Source of the DNA: Calditrichaeota bacterium AABM5.125.24
GTDB taxonomy: Bacteria; Electryoneota; AABM5-125-24; Hatepunaeales; Hatepunaeaceae
NCBI GenBank assembly: GCA_002127415.1
Contig: MWJR01000158.1
Location: 1 to 17,845 of the forward strand
Length of the DNA stretch: 17,845 nt
Reading direction: 5' to 3'
In this document: piece after piece, positions 1-6,483 of the stretch
How the letters are laid out: each line of letters opens with the position of its first letter
Numbering within the stretch: the first letter of the stretch is position 1
Notes under the pieces: model-generated
What the model saw: the letters and a program-made list of their open reading frames with translations, nothing else
What the model was told of the DNA's origin: nothing
Database searches by the model: none
Position numbers and translations under genes: made by a program

Positions 1-89
1 CGAGAGCCTGCCCCAGCGAAAGCTGGGGGCGTGCGCCTTGCCGCAGAGCAACCCAAAAGCAATTCTCGGACAGACTGGAAAGCCGGAAT
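1..89. repeat. Partial copy of a dispersed inverted-repeat (MITE-like) element, cut by the window edge
   Basis: Positions 28-89 match 17189-17250 with only four differences over 62 bases. The match covers the right half and right terminal arm of the inner element described at 17096-17250. Just left of it, positions 11-28 form a perfect 7-bp stem (CCCCAGC/GCTGGGG) closed by a GAAA tetraloop. That hairpin differs from the one in the other copy, so the interior of the element appears variable while its end is conserved. The left half lies outside the window. There is no coding sequence here. Confidence 0.7.
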
Positions 90-260
90 CCAGGTCCTAT
101 ATGGACAAAATGTTACGCCTTTTCCGGGTTCCAGCTCTCGCCGGAACGACGATAGAGATTATGCGCAATTATTTATGACGCTCTGTATAAATAGGCGTGA
201 TTAACGGTTTTGGACTCAAGGAAATCACCTTCAGCTAACCTGATAACATATAAACATCCA
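90..260. other. Gene-free stretch downstream of corA
   Basis: I see no gene or strong terminator in this stretch, which lies beyond the 3' end of the minus-strand corA gene. The only structures are weak, such as a small GTCC/GGAC hairpin near 95-107. A plus-strand open frame that starts near 210 runs antisense through corA and has no recognisable family, so I treat it as a shadow. Confidence 0.4.
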
Positions 261-1325
261 TTACAACCATCCCTTCCGCTTGAAGAATATTATCATAACC
301 AGAGCGACCAAAGCCATAATCCCGAGTGCTCCAAAGTAGCCCCAATGCCAATCCAACTCAGGTATATACTTGAAATTCATCCCGTAAATCCCGGCTATGA
401 AGGTCAACGGGATGAAGATGGTGGCGATAATCGTCAGGACCTTCATAACGTCATTGACGCGGTTGCTAAGTATCGAGTGATATGTTTCCAGCATCCCGCC
501 GAGCATCTCCCTCGAGCTTTCAACCGAATCAATCACCTGATATACATGGTCGTAAACGTCGCGCAGATAAATCTTGGTCGCATCCAGAAAACGGGGCGTG
601 TCATCCCGCATCAAGGTGGCAACCATATCCCGCAGTGGCCAGACCACCTTGCGAACGATGGGGACGATCTGCTTCAACCGGTGGATGTTGTGCATCGTCT
701 CACGATCCGGCGAGTTGATGATATCCTCCTCCAGACCCTCAATCCGCTCCCCAATCGCCTCCAAAACCCCGAAATAGCTGTCCACGATGGTATCAATCAC
801 TGCATAGGTCAGATAGTCGGCGCCAAGCCTGCGGGCCCTCCAGCGGGTCTCTATTATCCGTTTCCTGATGGGAGCAAACACCGCTCCCGCCCATTCTTGA
901 AAGGTGATTACTACGTTATCCTTCAATACCACACCGACCTGATCGTATTCCAGTGTATATGTATCTTCCTTAAAATACAGCAATTTAAGTGAGACGTAAA
1001 TATATCCATCGAAGATCTCCACCTTGGGTCGGATGTCGGTGTTGAGGATGTCTTCGACAGTTAGGGAGTGCAGGTCGAACGCTTTGCCGATCGAATCTAT
1101 GAGATCAACCTGATTCAAACCGTTGACGTCTATCCAGGTGATAGTGGGTGTATCTTTGTATGGGGTGCATTCATCGACGGTCTGAACCTCCCTCTCCTCC
1201 CAACGCTCCTCCTCGTAATCGAGGATGTAGATTTTCGTCTGCTCGGCCTTGGGCGTTCCCACTAATACCAGCGCACCGGGCGCCATCCCGGCTTTCACCG
1301 ATGTTTTGTGTATTATTCCAAGCAT
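261..1325 (-). CDS. corA: CorA-family magnesium/cobalt transporter
   Basis: This is a 354-residue inner-membrane divalent cation channel of the CorA family, which moves Mg2+ (also Co2+) into the cytoplasm as a pentamer. The long N-terminal cytoplasmic domain (about residues 1-290) ends in a long helix. Two C-terminal membrane segments follow, at about 296-316 and 330-350. The family signature GMN appears at the end of the first segment as YGMNF, and the protein ends with the usual basic tail (KRKGWL). The ATG at 1325 is chosen because a perfect GGAGGTGA ribosome binding site lies five bases upstream. A TTG start at 1340 would overlap that site. The length is normal for the family. It is the last gene of a minus-strand group and lies 62 bases after the macrodomain gene, so it is probably co-transcribed with it. 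Confidence 0.95.
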   Translation of the reverse strand: MLGIIHKTSVKAGMAPGALVLVGTPKAEQTKIYILDYEEERWEEREVQTVDECTPYKDTPTITWIDVNGLNQVDLIDSIGKAFDLHSLTVEDILNTDIRPKVEIFDGYIYVSLKLLYFKEDTYTLEYDQVGVVLKDNVVITFQEWAGAVFAPIRKRIIETRWRARRLGADYLTYAVIDTIVDSYFGVLEAIGERIEGLEEDIINSPDRETMHNIHRLKQIVPIVRKVVWPLRDMVATLMRDDTPRFLDATKIYLRDVYDHVYQVIDSVESSREMLGGMLETYHSILSNRVNDVMKVLTIIATIFIPLTFIAGIYGMNFKYIPELDWHWGYFGALGIMALVALVMIIFFKRKGWL

Positions 1326-1330
1326 CAAAA

Positions 1331-1338
1331 TCACCTCC
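1331..1338 (-). promoter_or_regulatory. Strong ribosome binding site of corA
   Basis: The minus strand reads GGAGGTGA, a full anti-16S match, five bases before the ATG at 1325. It fixes the corA start and rules out the longer frame. Confidence 0.85.
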
Positions 1339-1387
1339 AAACTACTGTAAACCGCTGCGGAAACGGGTTATGTCCCTCCACGAAGCC

Positions 1388-1915
1388 CTACCTGACCCGC
1401 TGTTTTAATCCCTCAACTCTGGATCTGAACAGCGCCACGGCAACTTCATCTAACAGCACGAACCGAACCCTCTTCGGATGGTCATGGTCGCGCAGGAAGT
1501 CAACTGTCACTTCCAGAATAATCCGGGCCGCCTCCTCCATCGGAAAGCCACCGACGCCGGTGCCGATGGCCGGGAAGCTTATGGCATCGAACCGTTCACG
1601 GTCGGCGATCGCCAGACTATTCTGAACTGCCTGTCGGATTGATTCTTCCGTCGGGAGTCCACCGAGGTGCATCGCCGCAGCGTGTATTACATTAGCAGCC
1701 GGCAGGTTTCCCCCACCGGTCAGCGCAGCGCCTCCCAGCTCGACCGGCCCGTGAGCGTCGCACTCGTCCTGAATAGAGGGGCCGCCCTTGACCCGGATGG
1801 CACCGGCTACCCCGCTGCCGAGCAGCAGGTCGGTGTTGGCCGCGTTCACTATCGCATCGACCCGCTCTGAGGTGATGTCCCCCCGGAAGATCTCAATTCT
1901 GTCAAGAGGTCTCAT
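1388..1915 (-). CDS. Macrodomain protein, probable ADP-ribose/O-acetyl-ADP-ribose hydrolase
   Basis: This is a 175-residue single-domain macro protein. Such proteins bind ADP-ribose, and many MacroD-type members hydrolyse O-acetyl-ADP-ribose or remove mono-ADP-ribose from proteins. Visible family motifs are GDIT (12-15), NAAN (24-27), the glycine loop GSGVAGAI (33-40, where GGGVAGAI is common) and the second phosphate-binding loop GTGVGGFP (118-125). There is no signal peptide or membrane segment, so it acts in the cytoplasm. The start is the ATG at 1915, and the ribosome binding site is weak (GGAAAAG). It lies 47 bases after the HIT gene and 62 bases before corA on the same strand. The family is certain, but the exact substrate cannot be read from the sequence. 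Confidence 0.92.
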   Translation of the reverse strand: MRPLDRIEIFRGDITSERVDAIVNAANTDLLLGSGVAGAIRVKGGPSIQDECDAHGPVELGGAALTGGGNLPAANVIHAAAMHLGGLPTEESIRQAVQNSLAIADRERFDAISFPAIGTGVGGFPMEEAARIILEVTVDFLRDHDHPKRVRFVLLDEVAVALFRSRVEGLKQRVR

Positions 1916-1962
1916 GAAAATCTACTTTTCCGTGGTCATGAATGCCCACGTCCCACGTTAAA

Positions 1963-2502
1963 TCAGTTAGATCCGGTGGGGCGAATATTCTTGTCTGCCT
2001 TATCATCAATGGCCCGCTTCAGCTTGTCATAGGTTGAAGCCAGCGCCTCAGAGATCACCTTCGTCCCGCACAGAACCGGCATAAAATTGGCATCTCCACT
2101 CCAGCGCGGCACTATGTGGATGTGGATGTGTTCCGGCAGCCCCGCTCCGGCCACGCGCCCCAGATTCAGGCCGATGTTGTAGCCGTCCGGCTCCAAGGAG
2201 CTGTCAATCCAGCGCACAGCTGTTCGAGTCAGCTCTCCCAACGCCGACAGCTCCTCAGGAGTCAGCTTGTCCAGCCCTCCAACGTGCCGATACGGAGCGA
2301 CCAACAGGTGACCGTTATTGTAGGGGTAGAGGTTCATCACTGCGAAGGCCAGCTCACCCCGGTAGATGATTAGCTTCTTGCGGTCGTCCGATGATCCCGC
2401 CGCCTCGCATAAGAAACAGCCTCCGGGCCCCCGCATTGCTGATTCAATATACTCTAACCGCCAGGGCGCCCAGAGGCGGTCAGGTTTGTCTTTAATGATC
2501 AA
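1963..2502 (-). CDS. HIT-family nucleotide hydrolase/transferase (Ap4A phosphorylase-like)
   Basis: This is a 179-residue histidine-triad protein. The active-site triad HIHIHIV is at residues 125-131, and the middle His127 is the expected nucleophile that attacks the alpha-phosphate of nucleotides such as diadenosine polyphosphates or AMP conjugates. The N-terminus carries LWAPWR followed by a CxxC pair (Cys29, Cys32), the zinc-binding arrangement of the larger bacterial HIT/Ap4A phosphorylase-like group. The conserved NxxPYNNGHLLVxP stretch is at about 57-70. The start codon appears to be TTG at 2502, and no better ATG is in frame. It sits between the EF-G-like gene (54-base gap) and the macrodomain gene (47-base gap). 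The gap to the EF-G-like gene holds several TTCATCC repeats. Confidence 0.92.
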   Translation of the reverse strand: MIIKDKPDRLWAPWRLEYIESAMRGPGGCFLCEAAGSSDDRKKLIIYRGELAFAVMNLYPYNNGHLLVAPYRHVGGLDKLTPEELSALGELTRTAVRWIDSSLEPDGYNIGLNLGRVAGAGLPEHIHIHIVPRWSGDANFMPVLCGTKVISEALASTYDKLKRAIDDKADKNIRPTGSN

Positions 2503-2520
2503 TGACCTGAACCCATCTTA

Positions 2521-2551
2521 ATTCATCCTTCATCCTTCCGCCTTCATCCTT
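2521..2551. repeat. Short TTCATCC-type direct repeats in the gene gap
   Basis: The stretch between the EF-G-like gene and the HIT gene contains the unit TTCATCC about three times, with partial copies. It looks like a low-complexity spacer. A related TCATCCTTCATC word starts the palindrome near 13543. Confidence 0.5.
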
Positions 2552-2556
2552 TATAA

Positions 2557-4644
2557 TCATCCGCTCCCTTCGGCACGTTTCTCCTCATAGACAGCGACCA
2601 GCCTGGCCTGAATGTCAGTGGGAACCTCCTCGTAGTGGGAGAAGCTCCGCTTGTGAAGCCCACGTCCACCAGTCATCGAGCGCAGGGCGCTGGAATACTT
2701 ATACAACTCGGCCAGCGGTGCCTTGGCCCGTATGACCTGAAAGCGTCCCTCACGGTCCATCCCCATAATCTTACCCCGCCGGGAGGAGATGTCCCCCATC
2801 ACATCGCCCATAAACTCCTCAGGAACGCGCACCTCCATATCATAAATCGGCTCGAGTATGACCGGCTTGGCCCCCTTGAACACCTTCTTGAATCCGATTG
2901 AGGCGGCGACCTTGAAGGCGTTCTCGGAAGAATCCACGGTGTGATAGCCGCCATCGAAGCAGGTGACCTTCACATCGACCACCTTGTAACCGGCAATGAC
3001 CCCCTCCTGAGTCGCACCGCGGATCCCCTTTTCGACCGCGGGAATGAACTTGCTCGGTATGACACCACCCACGATGGCGTTGACGAATTCAAAGTCGTCA
3101 CCGCGTGGCATTGGCTCCAGCCTGAGCCAGCAGTCGCCGTATTGTCCGCGACCACCGGTCTGTTTCTTGTATTTCCCCTGACCCTCAGCCGCGCCGTGGA
3201 TGGCCTCGCGGTAGGGGATGCGCGGCTCGACCTGATCGACATCCACACCGAACCGCTCCTTCAACCGGTCCATCAGGATGGTCAGGTGCAGCTCCCCCTG
3301 ACCAGACACGATAAGCTGCTGGAGCTCGGCGTCATATTGGAATCGGTAGGAGGGATCCTCCTCAACCAGGATGTGCAGGGCGTTGGAGATCTTCTCCTCA
3401 TCCCCCTTCTTGCGCGGAACGATGGCTACACGAATGACCGGTTCCGGGAAACCGATACCCTCCATCATGACAGCGTCTCTGGGCGCCGACAGGGTATCAC
3501 CGGTATGGGTATCCTTGAGCTTGACCAGGGCTCCCATATCACCGGCCGGGACCGTATCCACCGCCTTGCGGGTCTTGCCGCTGACGGTGAATATCTGCCC
3601 GATCTTCTCGGGGTGAGCTCGTGAGGTGTTGCGCAGATCGTCACCGGTTGAGAGGGTCCCCGAATACACCCGGAAGAAGACCAGATCGCCGACTGCCTTA
3701 TCCGATATAGTCTTGAAGATGAGCGACGCGGTGGAGCCCTTCGGATCACCGGTCAAATCGACCCGACCCTCGCCTCCTTCCTTCTCGGCGGTAGTTGCAG
3801 GCATATCGGCAGGAGATGGCGCGATGTTGACCAGGAAGTCGAGCAGCAGGGACGTGCCTGCCTCTCGGCTGGCCGCGCCACAGAGCACCGGGAACAGTGT
3901 TCCGGTTCGGAAGCCGTTCCGCAGCCCCTCCAGCATCTCATCCTGGGTCAGACCATCATTCTCAAAGAACCGTTCCATCAGTGCATCGTCGGTTTCGGCG
4001 GCAGATTCAATCAGCTTCTGTCTCAGCGCTTCAGCCCTGTCCTTCAATTCACTTGGTATGTCCACGCGGGACTTCTCGCCGCCGTCGGGGTTCCAGGTCA
4101 CCAGCTTCATCGTCAACAGGTCGATTATCCGGTTGAAACCGTCCCCGGGCTCGACCGGAAACTGCAATGGAACAACCGGGCCATAAGCCTCGGTCAGGAC
4201 ATCGATGACCTGATCCCACTCCACGTGCTCGCGGTCGAGCTGGTTGATGTAGAAGAAGCGAGGCACACTCAGTTCCTCGGCGAACCCCCAGACCAGTTCG
4301 GTCCCGACCTCCAGACCGGCTACAGCGTGGATCACCACTCCGACCGCATCGGCCACCCGAACCGCGCTCTTCATCTCGCCGATGAAGTCGGTGAAGCCGG
4401 GTGTGTCGAGCATATTGAGCTTATAGCCCTTGTGATTCCCCACCAGCAGTGTGGTCGAAATCGACATCTGCCGGTCGATCTCTTCAGCGTGATAGTCGCT
4501 GGCAGTGTTCCCGTCCTCTATCGACCCCATCCGGGTTATGACCCCCATTCGGTGCAGCAGCGATTCGGTCAGGGTGGTCTTGCCGACCCCCTGATGCGCT
4601 ACCAGGGCGATATTCCTGATCTTCTCAGGATGGGCGTCCTTCAT
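2557..4644 (-). CDS. Elongation factor G-like translational GTPase (divergent EF-G paralogue)
   Basis: This 695-residue protein has the full EF-G layout: G domain, domain II, domain III (GQGELHL), domain IV (TGGRGQYGDCWLRLEP and HTVDSSENAFK) and domain V (MGDVMGDISSRRG). Its GTPase motifs are unusual. The P-loop is AHQGVGKT (16-23) where EF-G has AHIDAGKT. Switch II is DTPGF (80-84), so the catalytic His of DTPGH is Phe. The base-recognition motif is NQLD (134-137), with Gln for the Lys of NKxD. These changes fit the EF-G-2/EF-G-like family, whose role is not settled, and not the main translocase. It probably binds the ribosome and has slow or altered GTP hydrolysis. The ATG at 4644 has a GGAGG seven bases upstream, and a strong promoter lies about 40 bases upstream. 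It is the first gene of a minus-strand group with HIT, macrodomain and corA. Confidence 0.9.
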   Translation of the reverse strand: MKDAHPEKIRNIALVAHQGVGKTTLTESLLHRMGVITRMGSIEDGNTASDYHAEEIDRQMSISTTLLVGNHKGYKLNMLDTPGFTDFIGEMKSAVRVADAVGVVIHAVAGLEVGTELVWGFAEELSVPRFFYINQLDREHVEWDQVIDVLTEAYGPVVPLQFPVEPGDGFNRIIDLLTMKLVTWNPDGGEKSRVDIPSELKDRAEALRQKLIESAAETDDALMERFFENDGLTQDEMLEGLRNGFRTGTLFPVLCGAASREAGTSLLLDFLVNIAPSPADMPATTAEKEGGEGRVDLTGDPKGSTASLIFKTISDKAVGDLVFFRVYSGTLSTGDDLRNTSRAHPEKIGQIFTVSGKTRKAVDTVPAGDMGALVKLKDTHTGDTLSAPRDAVMMEGIGFPEPVIRVAIVPRKKGDEEKISNALHILVEEDPSYRFQYDAELQQLIVSGQGELHLTILMDRLKERFGVDVDQVEPRIPYREAIHGAAEGQGKYKKQTGGRGQYGDCWLRLEPMPRGDDFEFVNAIVGGVIPSKFIPAVEKGIRGATQEGVIAGYKVVDVKVTCFDGGYHTVDSSENAFKVAASIGFKKVFKGAKPVILEPIYDMEVRVPEEFMGDVMGDISSRRGKIMGMDREGRFQVIRAKAPLAELYKYSSALRSMTGGRGLHKRSFSHYEEVPTDIQARLVAVYEEKRAEGSG

Positions 4645-4685
4645 AGGTTAACCTCCGTTATATTACCATCTTGTTCTAACCTTTC

Positions 4686-4714
4686 ATATTATATAATCAT
4701 CACCTTAAAGTCAA
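4686..4714 (-). promoter_or_regulatory. Sigma-70-type promoter of the EF-G-like gene group
   Basis: The minus strand carries TTGACT (4714-4709), a 17-base spacer, then TAATAT (4691-4686), inside an AT-rich patch (TATATAATAT) that stands out from the GC-rich surroundings. The expected RNA start near 4679 gives a leader of about 35 bases to the ATG at 4644. Confidence 0.7.
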
Positions 4715-4838
4715 TAAGACCAATATCGAATGCGCCCTCCGTCAGTATCTCTATTATGAGACCGTTGAAAAACTAATGTTCTGTCAAGTATAATATGATG
4801 GCTTATACGCAGTCAGGCGTAGGACTACAATGATTGGT

Positions 4839-4883
4839 ATCCCCCCTTCTGTTCCCCCCTTAATAAGGGGGGTTAGGGGGGAT
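4839..4883. repeat. Double inverted repeat of C and G runs
   Basis: The outer arms are ATCCCCCC (4839-4846) and GGGGGGAT (4876-4883). The inner arms are CCCCCCTTA (4854-4862) and TAAGGGGGG (4864-4872), with a single-base centre. The two nested palindromes share the same C6/G6 core. No T-run follows on either strand, so it is not a classical terminator. Confidence 0.8.
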
Positions 4884-4983
4884 CCAGCCAGTTGTCCAAC
4901 TATTGTCATATTATAAGACGTTATGTGGTTGACAAGACACTACTAATTCTGGCTAAACCGAGCCCTTCATTTATTACGGTCAT

Positions 4984-5031
4984 CCCAGCAGAAATCCCAT
5001 CCCGAGGCTTCGGGATGGGATTTCTGCTGGG
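4984..5031. repeat. Perfect 22-bp inverted repeat with GGCT loop
   Basis: The left arm (4984-5005) and right arm (5010-5031) are perfectly complementary over 22 bp around a 4-base loop. The inner part is the CCCGA/TCGGG hairpin core, which also occurs at 13629-13642 and in related form at 17285-17306. It lies 25 bases beyond the stop of the minus-strand DUF364 gene and could fold in its mRNA tail, but there is no T-run. Confidence 0.9.
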
Positions 5032-5032
5032 G

Positions 5033-5048
5033 TCAGGCAGTTGCCTGA
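5033..5048. terminator. Small hairpin just after the DUF364 gene
   Basis: TCAGGCA (5033-5039) and TGCCTGA (5042-5048) form a 7-bp stem with a 2-base loop, eight bases after the stop codon of the minus-strand gene. With the larger hairpin beside it, this may stop transcription or protect the 3' end. A T-run is missing, so the terminator call is weak. Confidence 0.35.
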
Positions 5049-5055
5049 TCGGCAG

Positions 5056-5808
5056 CTACGTTTTTAATCTGCAATTCACCTTACGCACGTATGGCTTAAA
5101 ACGCTGCATCCCGCCGCCTTCACTGATACACTTAAGGATTTCACCTGAGACCACAACCACCCCGGACAATAATGTCACCGAGGTTCCCGCGAACGCTTCA
5201 GGTATGAGCGGGGTTGAGGGCCCGAGGATCACAACCTCACGGCAGCCCTTGGCCGCCTGGATCAGTCGGTCGATGGTGCCGTTAACTATCGCGGTGCTGG
5301 TAAGCAGCGCTACATCACACCTTCCGAGCCCTTCCGGTGCGGCGGATGATTCCTTCAGCCCACGTGCGAGAGAGGTGTCAATCTCATATATGTCCAGAGC
5401 GCACTGTTTGCGGATCTCCTCCACCAATGGCTCGAAATACCCGACCATCGCCACCTGTTCATCAGCCCCGAATTCGATAATCGAACGTATATCGCCTCGC
5501 ATCACTTCCCCCTCAGGTGAACCTGTCAGTGCATTGGCCGCTGCCAGACCGACAGACCGCATCAGCAGATTTTCCGAATGAAGCCAGGACAGGAGCTCGC
5601 CGGCTTCCCTGCCGGCAATCAGGTCGTCTCCCGGGAAAGATATTTCGTTGCAGCGCTCGCTTTCAGTGAATCTGTAAGCCACGCCGCAACTTTCATCGTC
5701 CAGTTGAACACCGACATACCTCAGCCCAAGCCTGACGTCAACCGCCCGACGATGGACAGCGGCATCGGCAAGCGCTTCTATGATTCTGCTTGCAGTGTCC
5801 CTGATCAT
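5056..5808 (-). CDS. DUF364/DUF4213 protein (putative heavy-metal-chelation family)
   Basis: This is a 250-residue cytoplasmic protein of a family with an N-terminal DUF4213 part and a C-terminal Rossmann-like DUF364 part. Visible marks are VGLAAANAL (86-94) in the first part, and in the second part STAIVNGTID (171-180), the loop LGPSTPLIPEAF (195-206), and the tail LLSGVVVVSGE. The family has been linked to metal or cofactor chelation, but no firm reaction is known, and I infer none. The ATG at 5808 is chosen because an AGGAA lies five to eight bases upstream and because the frame further upstream (to 6150) is repeat sequence with no family features. It stands alone, flanked by 411 and 675 bases of non-coding repeat-rich DNA, so the neighbours do not reveal its pathway. 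Confidence 0.82.
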   Translation of the reverse strand: MIRDTASRIIEALADAAVHRRAVDVRLGLRYVGVQLDDESCGVAYRFTESERCNEISFPGDDLIAGREAGELLSWLHSENLLMRSVGLAAANALTGSPEGEVMRGDIRSIIEFGADEQVAMVGYFEPLVEEIRKQCALDIYEIDTSLARGLKESSAAPEGLGRCDVALLTSTAIVNGTIDRLIQAAKGCREVVILGPSTPLIPEAFAGTSVTLLSGVVVVSGEILKCISEGGGMQRFKPYVRKVNCRLKT

Positions 5809-5844
5809 ATATTTCCTGCTTGTGGTGTCATTCCGTCCCGACCT

Positions 5845-5898
5845 GGTAGGTGCGGCACTCTTGCCGCGCATTTGCCCGACAAGAGTGTCGGGCCTACC
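5845..5898. repeat. Imperfect inverted repeat bounded by GGTAGG/CCTACC
   Basis: The arms start with GGTAGG (5845-5850) and end with CCTACC (5893-5898). Between them the left half (CGGCACTCTTGCCG) pairs with the right half (CCGACAAGAGTGTCGG) with a few mismatches. The GTAG...CTAC boundary resembles that of the palindrome inside infB. Confidence 0.7.
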
Positions 5899-5924
5899 GT
5901 AAGACGCCACGTGTAAGTTTGCAG

Positions 5925-5978
5925 CCCGGACACCCCGTATCCGGGATGATCTCCTCGGTTTCGGAGAAACCGGGATAC
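5925..5978. repeat. Cluster of overlapping small hairpins
   Basis: CCCGGA (5925-5930) pairs with TCCGGG (5940-5945). Alternatively, GTATCC (5937-5942) pairs with GGATAC (5973-5978) around an inner 7-bp stem, CGGTTTC/GAAACCG (5956-5972). The two foldings exclude each other, because the right arm of the first hairpin overlaps the left arm of the second. Confidence 0.5.
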
Positions 5979-6279
5979 TTTGCCGGTAATGTGAGAATAA
6001 TTTATCGTATGTGCAATGCTGGTTCGGTCTTGGATATTTACTCTGACCACTATTCTCATCGACTTGACTTCGATGACTTCGGGGTTTAGCTTGCCGACAG
6101 TTGGCTCGGGCGAGGAGCAACCAGGCCGCAGGACAGTCTTCACCAATCACATATGAAACTGAGCCGGAACCTGCAGTGTCTTCTCCCCGCAGCGTCCGGG
6201 ATTGTGGCGGTGGCTGTGGACCGGTCCGGGATGGGCCACTTCACCGAGTGGGCGTTCTCTGGTCCTTAACTGAAGCCGT

Positions 6280-6308
6280 TTGTTTAAGTCCGGTGTGTGG
6301 ATTATATT
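6280..6308 (+). promoter_or_regulatory. Candidate promoter of lpxK
   Basis: TTGTTT (6280-6285) and TATATT (6303-6308) are separated by exactly 17 bases. The RNA would begin near 6315 and have a leader of about 170 bases containing the 6406-6437 hairpin. The -35 box is a partial match, so the call is tentative. Confidence 0.4.
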
Positions 6309-6405
6309 CCGGTAGGTTAAAACTCTCCATTTTATCACTCTTCTATGAGGAGAAAAGTTCCCGCTATCTGAGCGAAGTGAAGGATCGATAGAGTCCAACA
6401 GTGAG

Positions 6406-6437
6406 ATTCTGAATCCGGCATCTGCCGGATTCAGAAT
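6406..6437. repeat. Perfect 15-bp inverted repeat upstream of lpxK
   Basis: ATTCTGAATCCGGCA (6406-6420) is followed by a 2-base loop and its exact complement (6423-6437). It lies 46 bases before the lpxK start and would fold in the lpxK leader. There is no T-run after it on the plus strand. Confidence 0.85.
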
Positions 6438-6483
6438 GACATTCCAATTGCCTATTACCCATTGACCATTTTCAGGAATCTGC

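Larger units (their letters stand above)
4645..5055. other. Gene-free, repeat-rich spacer between two minus-strand genes
   Basis: This 411-base region holds the EF-G-like promoter at its left end, then the C/G-run inverted repeat at 4839-4883 and two adjacent hairpins at 4984-5048 next to the end of the DUF364 gene. A plus-strand open frame from 4892 crosses these repeats and runs antisense through the DUF364 gene, so I do not treat it as a gene. Confidence 0.6.
5809..6483. other. Long gene-free stretch with several hairpin repeats
   Basis: These 675 bases separate the minus-strand DUF364 gene from plus-strand lpxK. They hold three structured patches (5845-5898, 5925-5978, 6406-6437) and a candidate lpxK promoter (6280-6308). 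The open frames here (such as minus 6518-6147 and plus 6101-6391) have no recognisable family and run through the repeats. I see no RNA gene that I can name. Confidence 0.6.

Noticed and set aside
210..992. Plus-strand open frame of 260 codons opposite corA
   Set aside because: It is antisense to a clear CorA that has a perfect ribosome binding site. No family features are visible.
4839..4883. Rho-independent terminator
   Set aside because: The stems are strong but neither strand has a T-run after them, and the site is not adjacent to a gene end.
5809..6150. N-terminal extension of the DUF364 gene
   Set aside because: The added 114 residues are translated repeat and hairpin sequence. The ATG at 5808 has a ribosome binding site and begins the family-like region.
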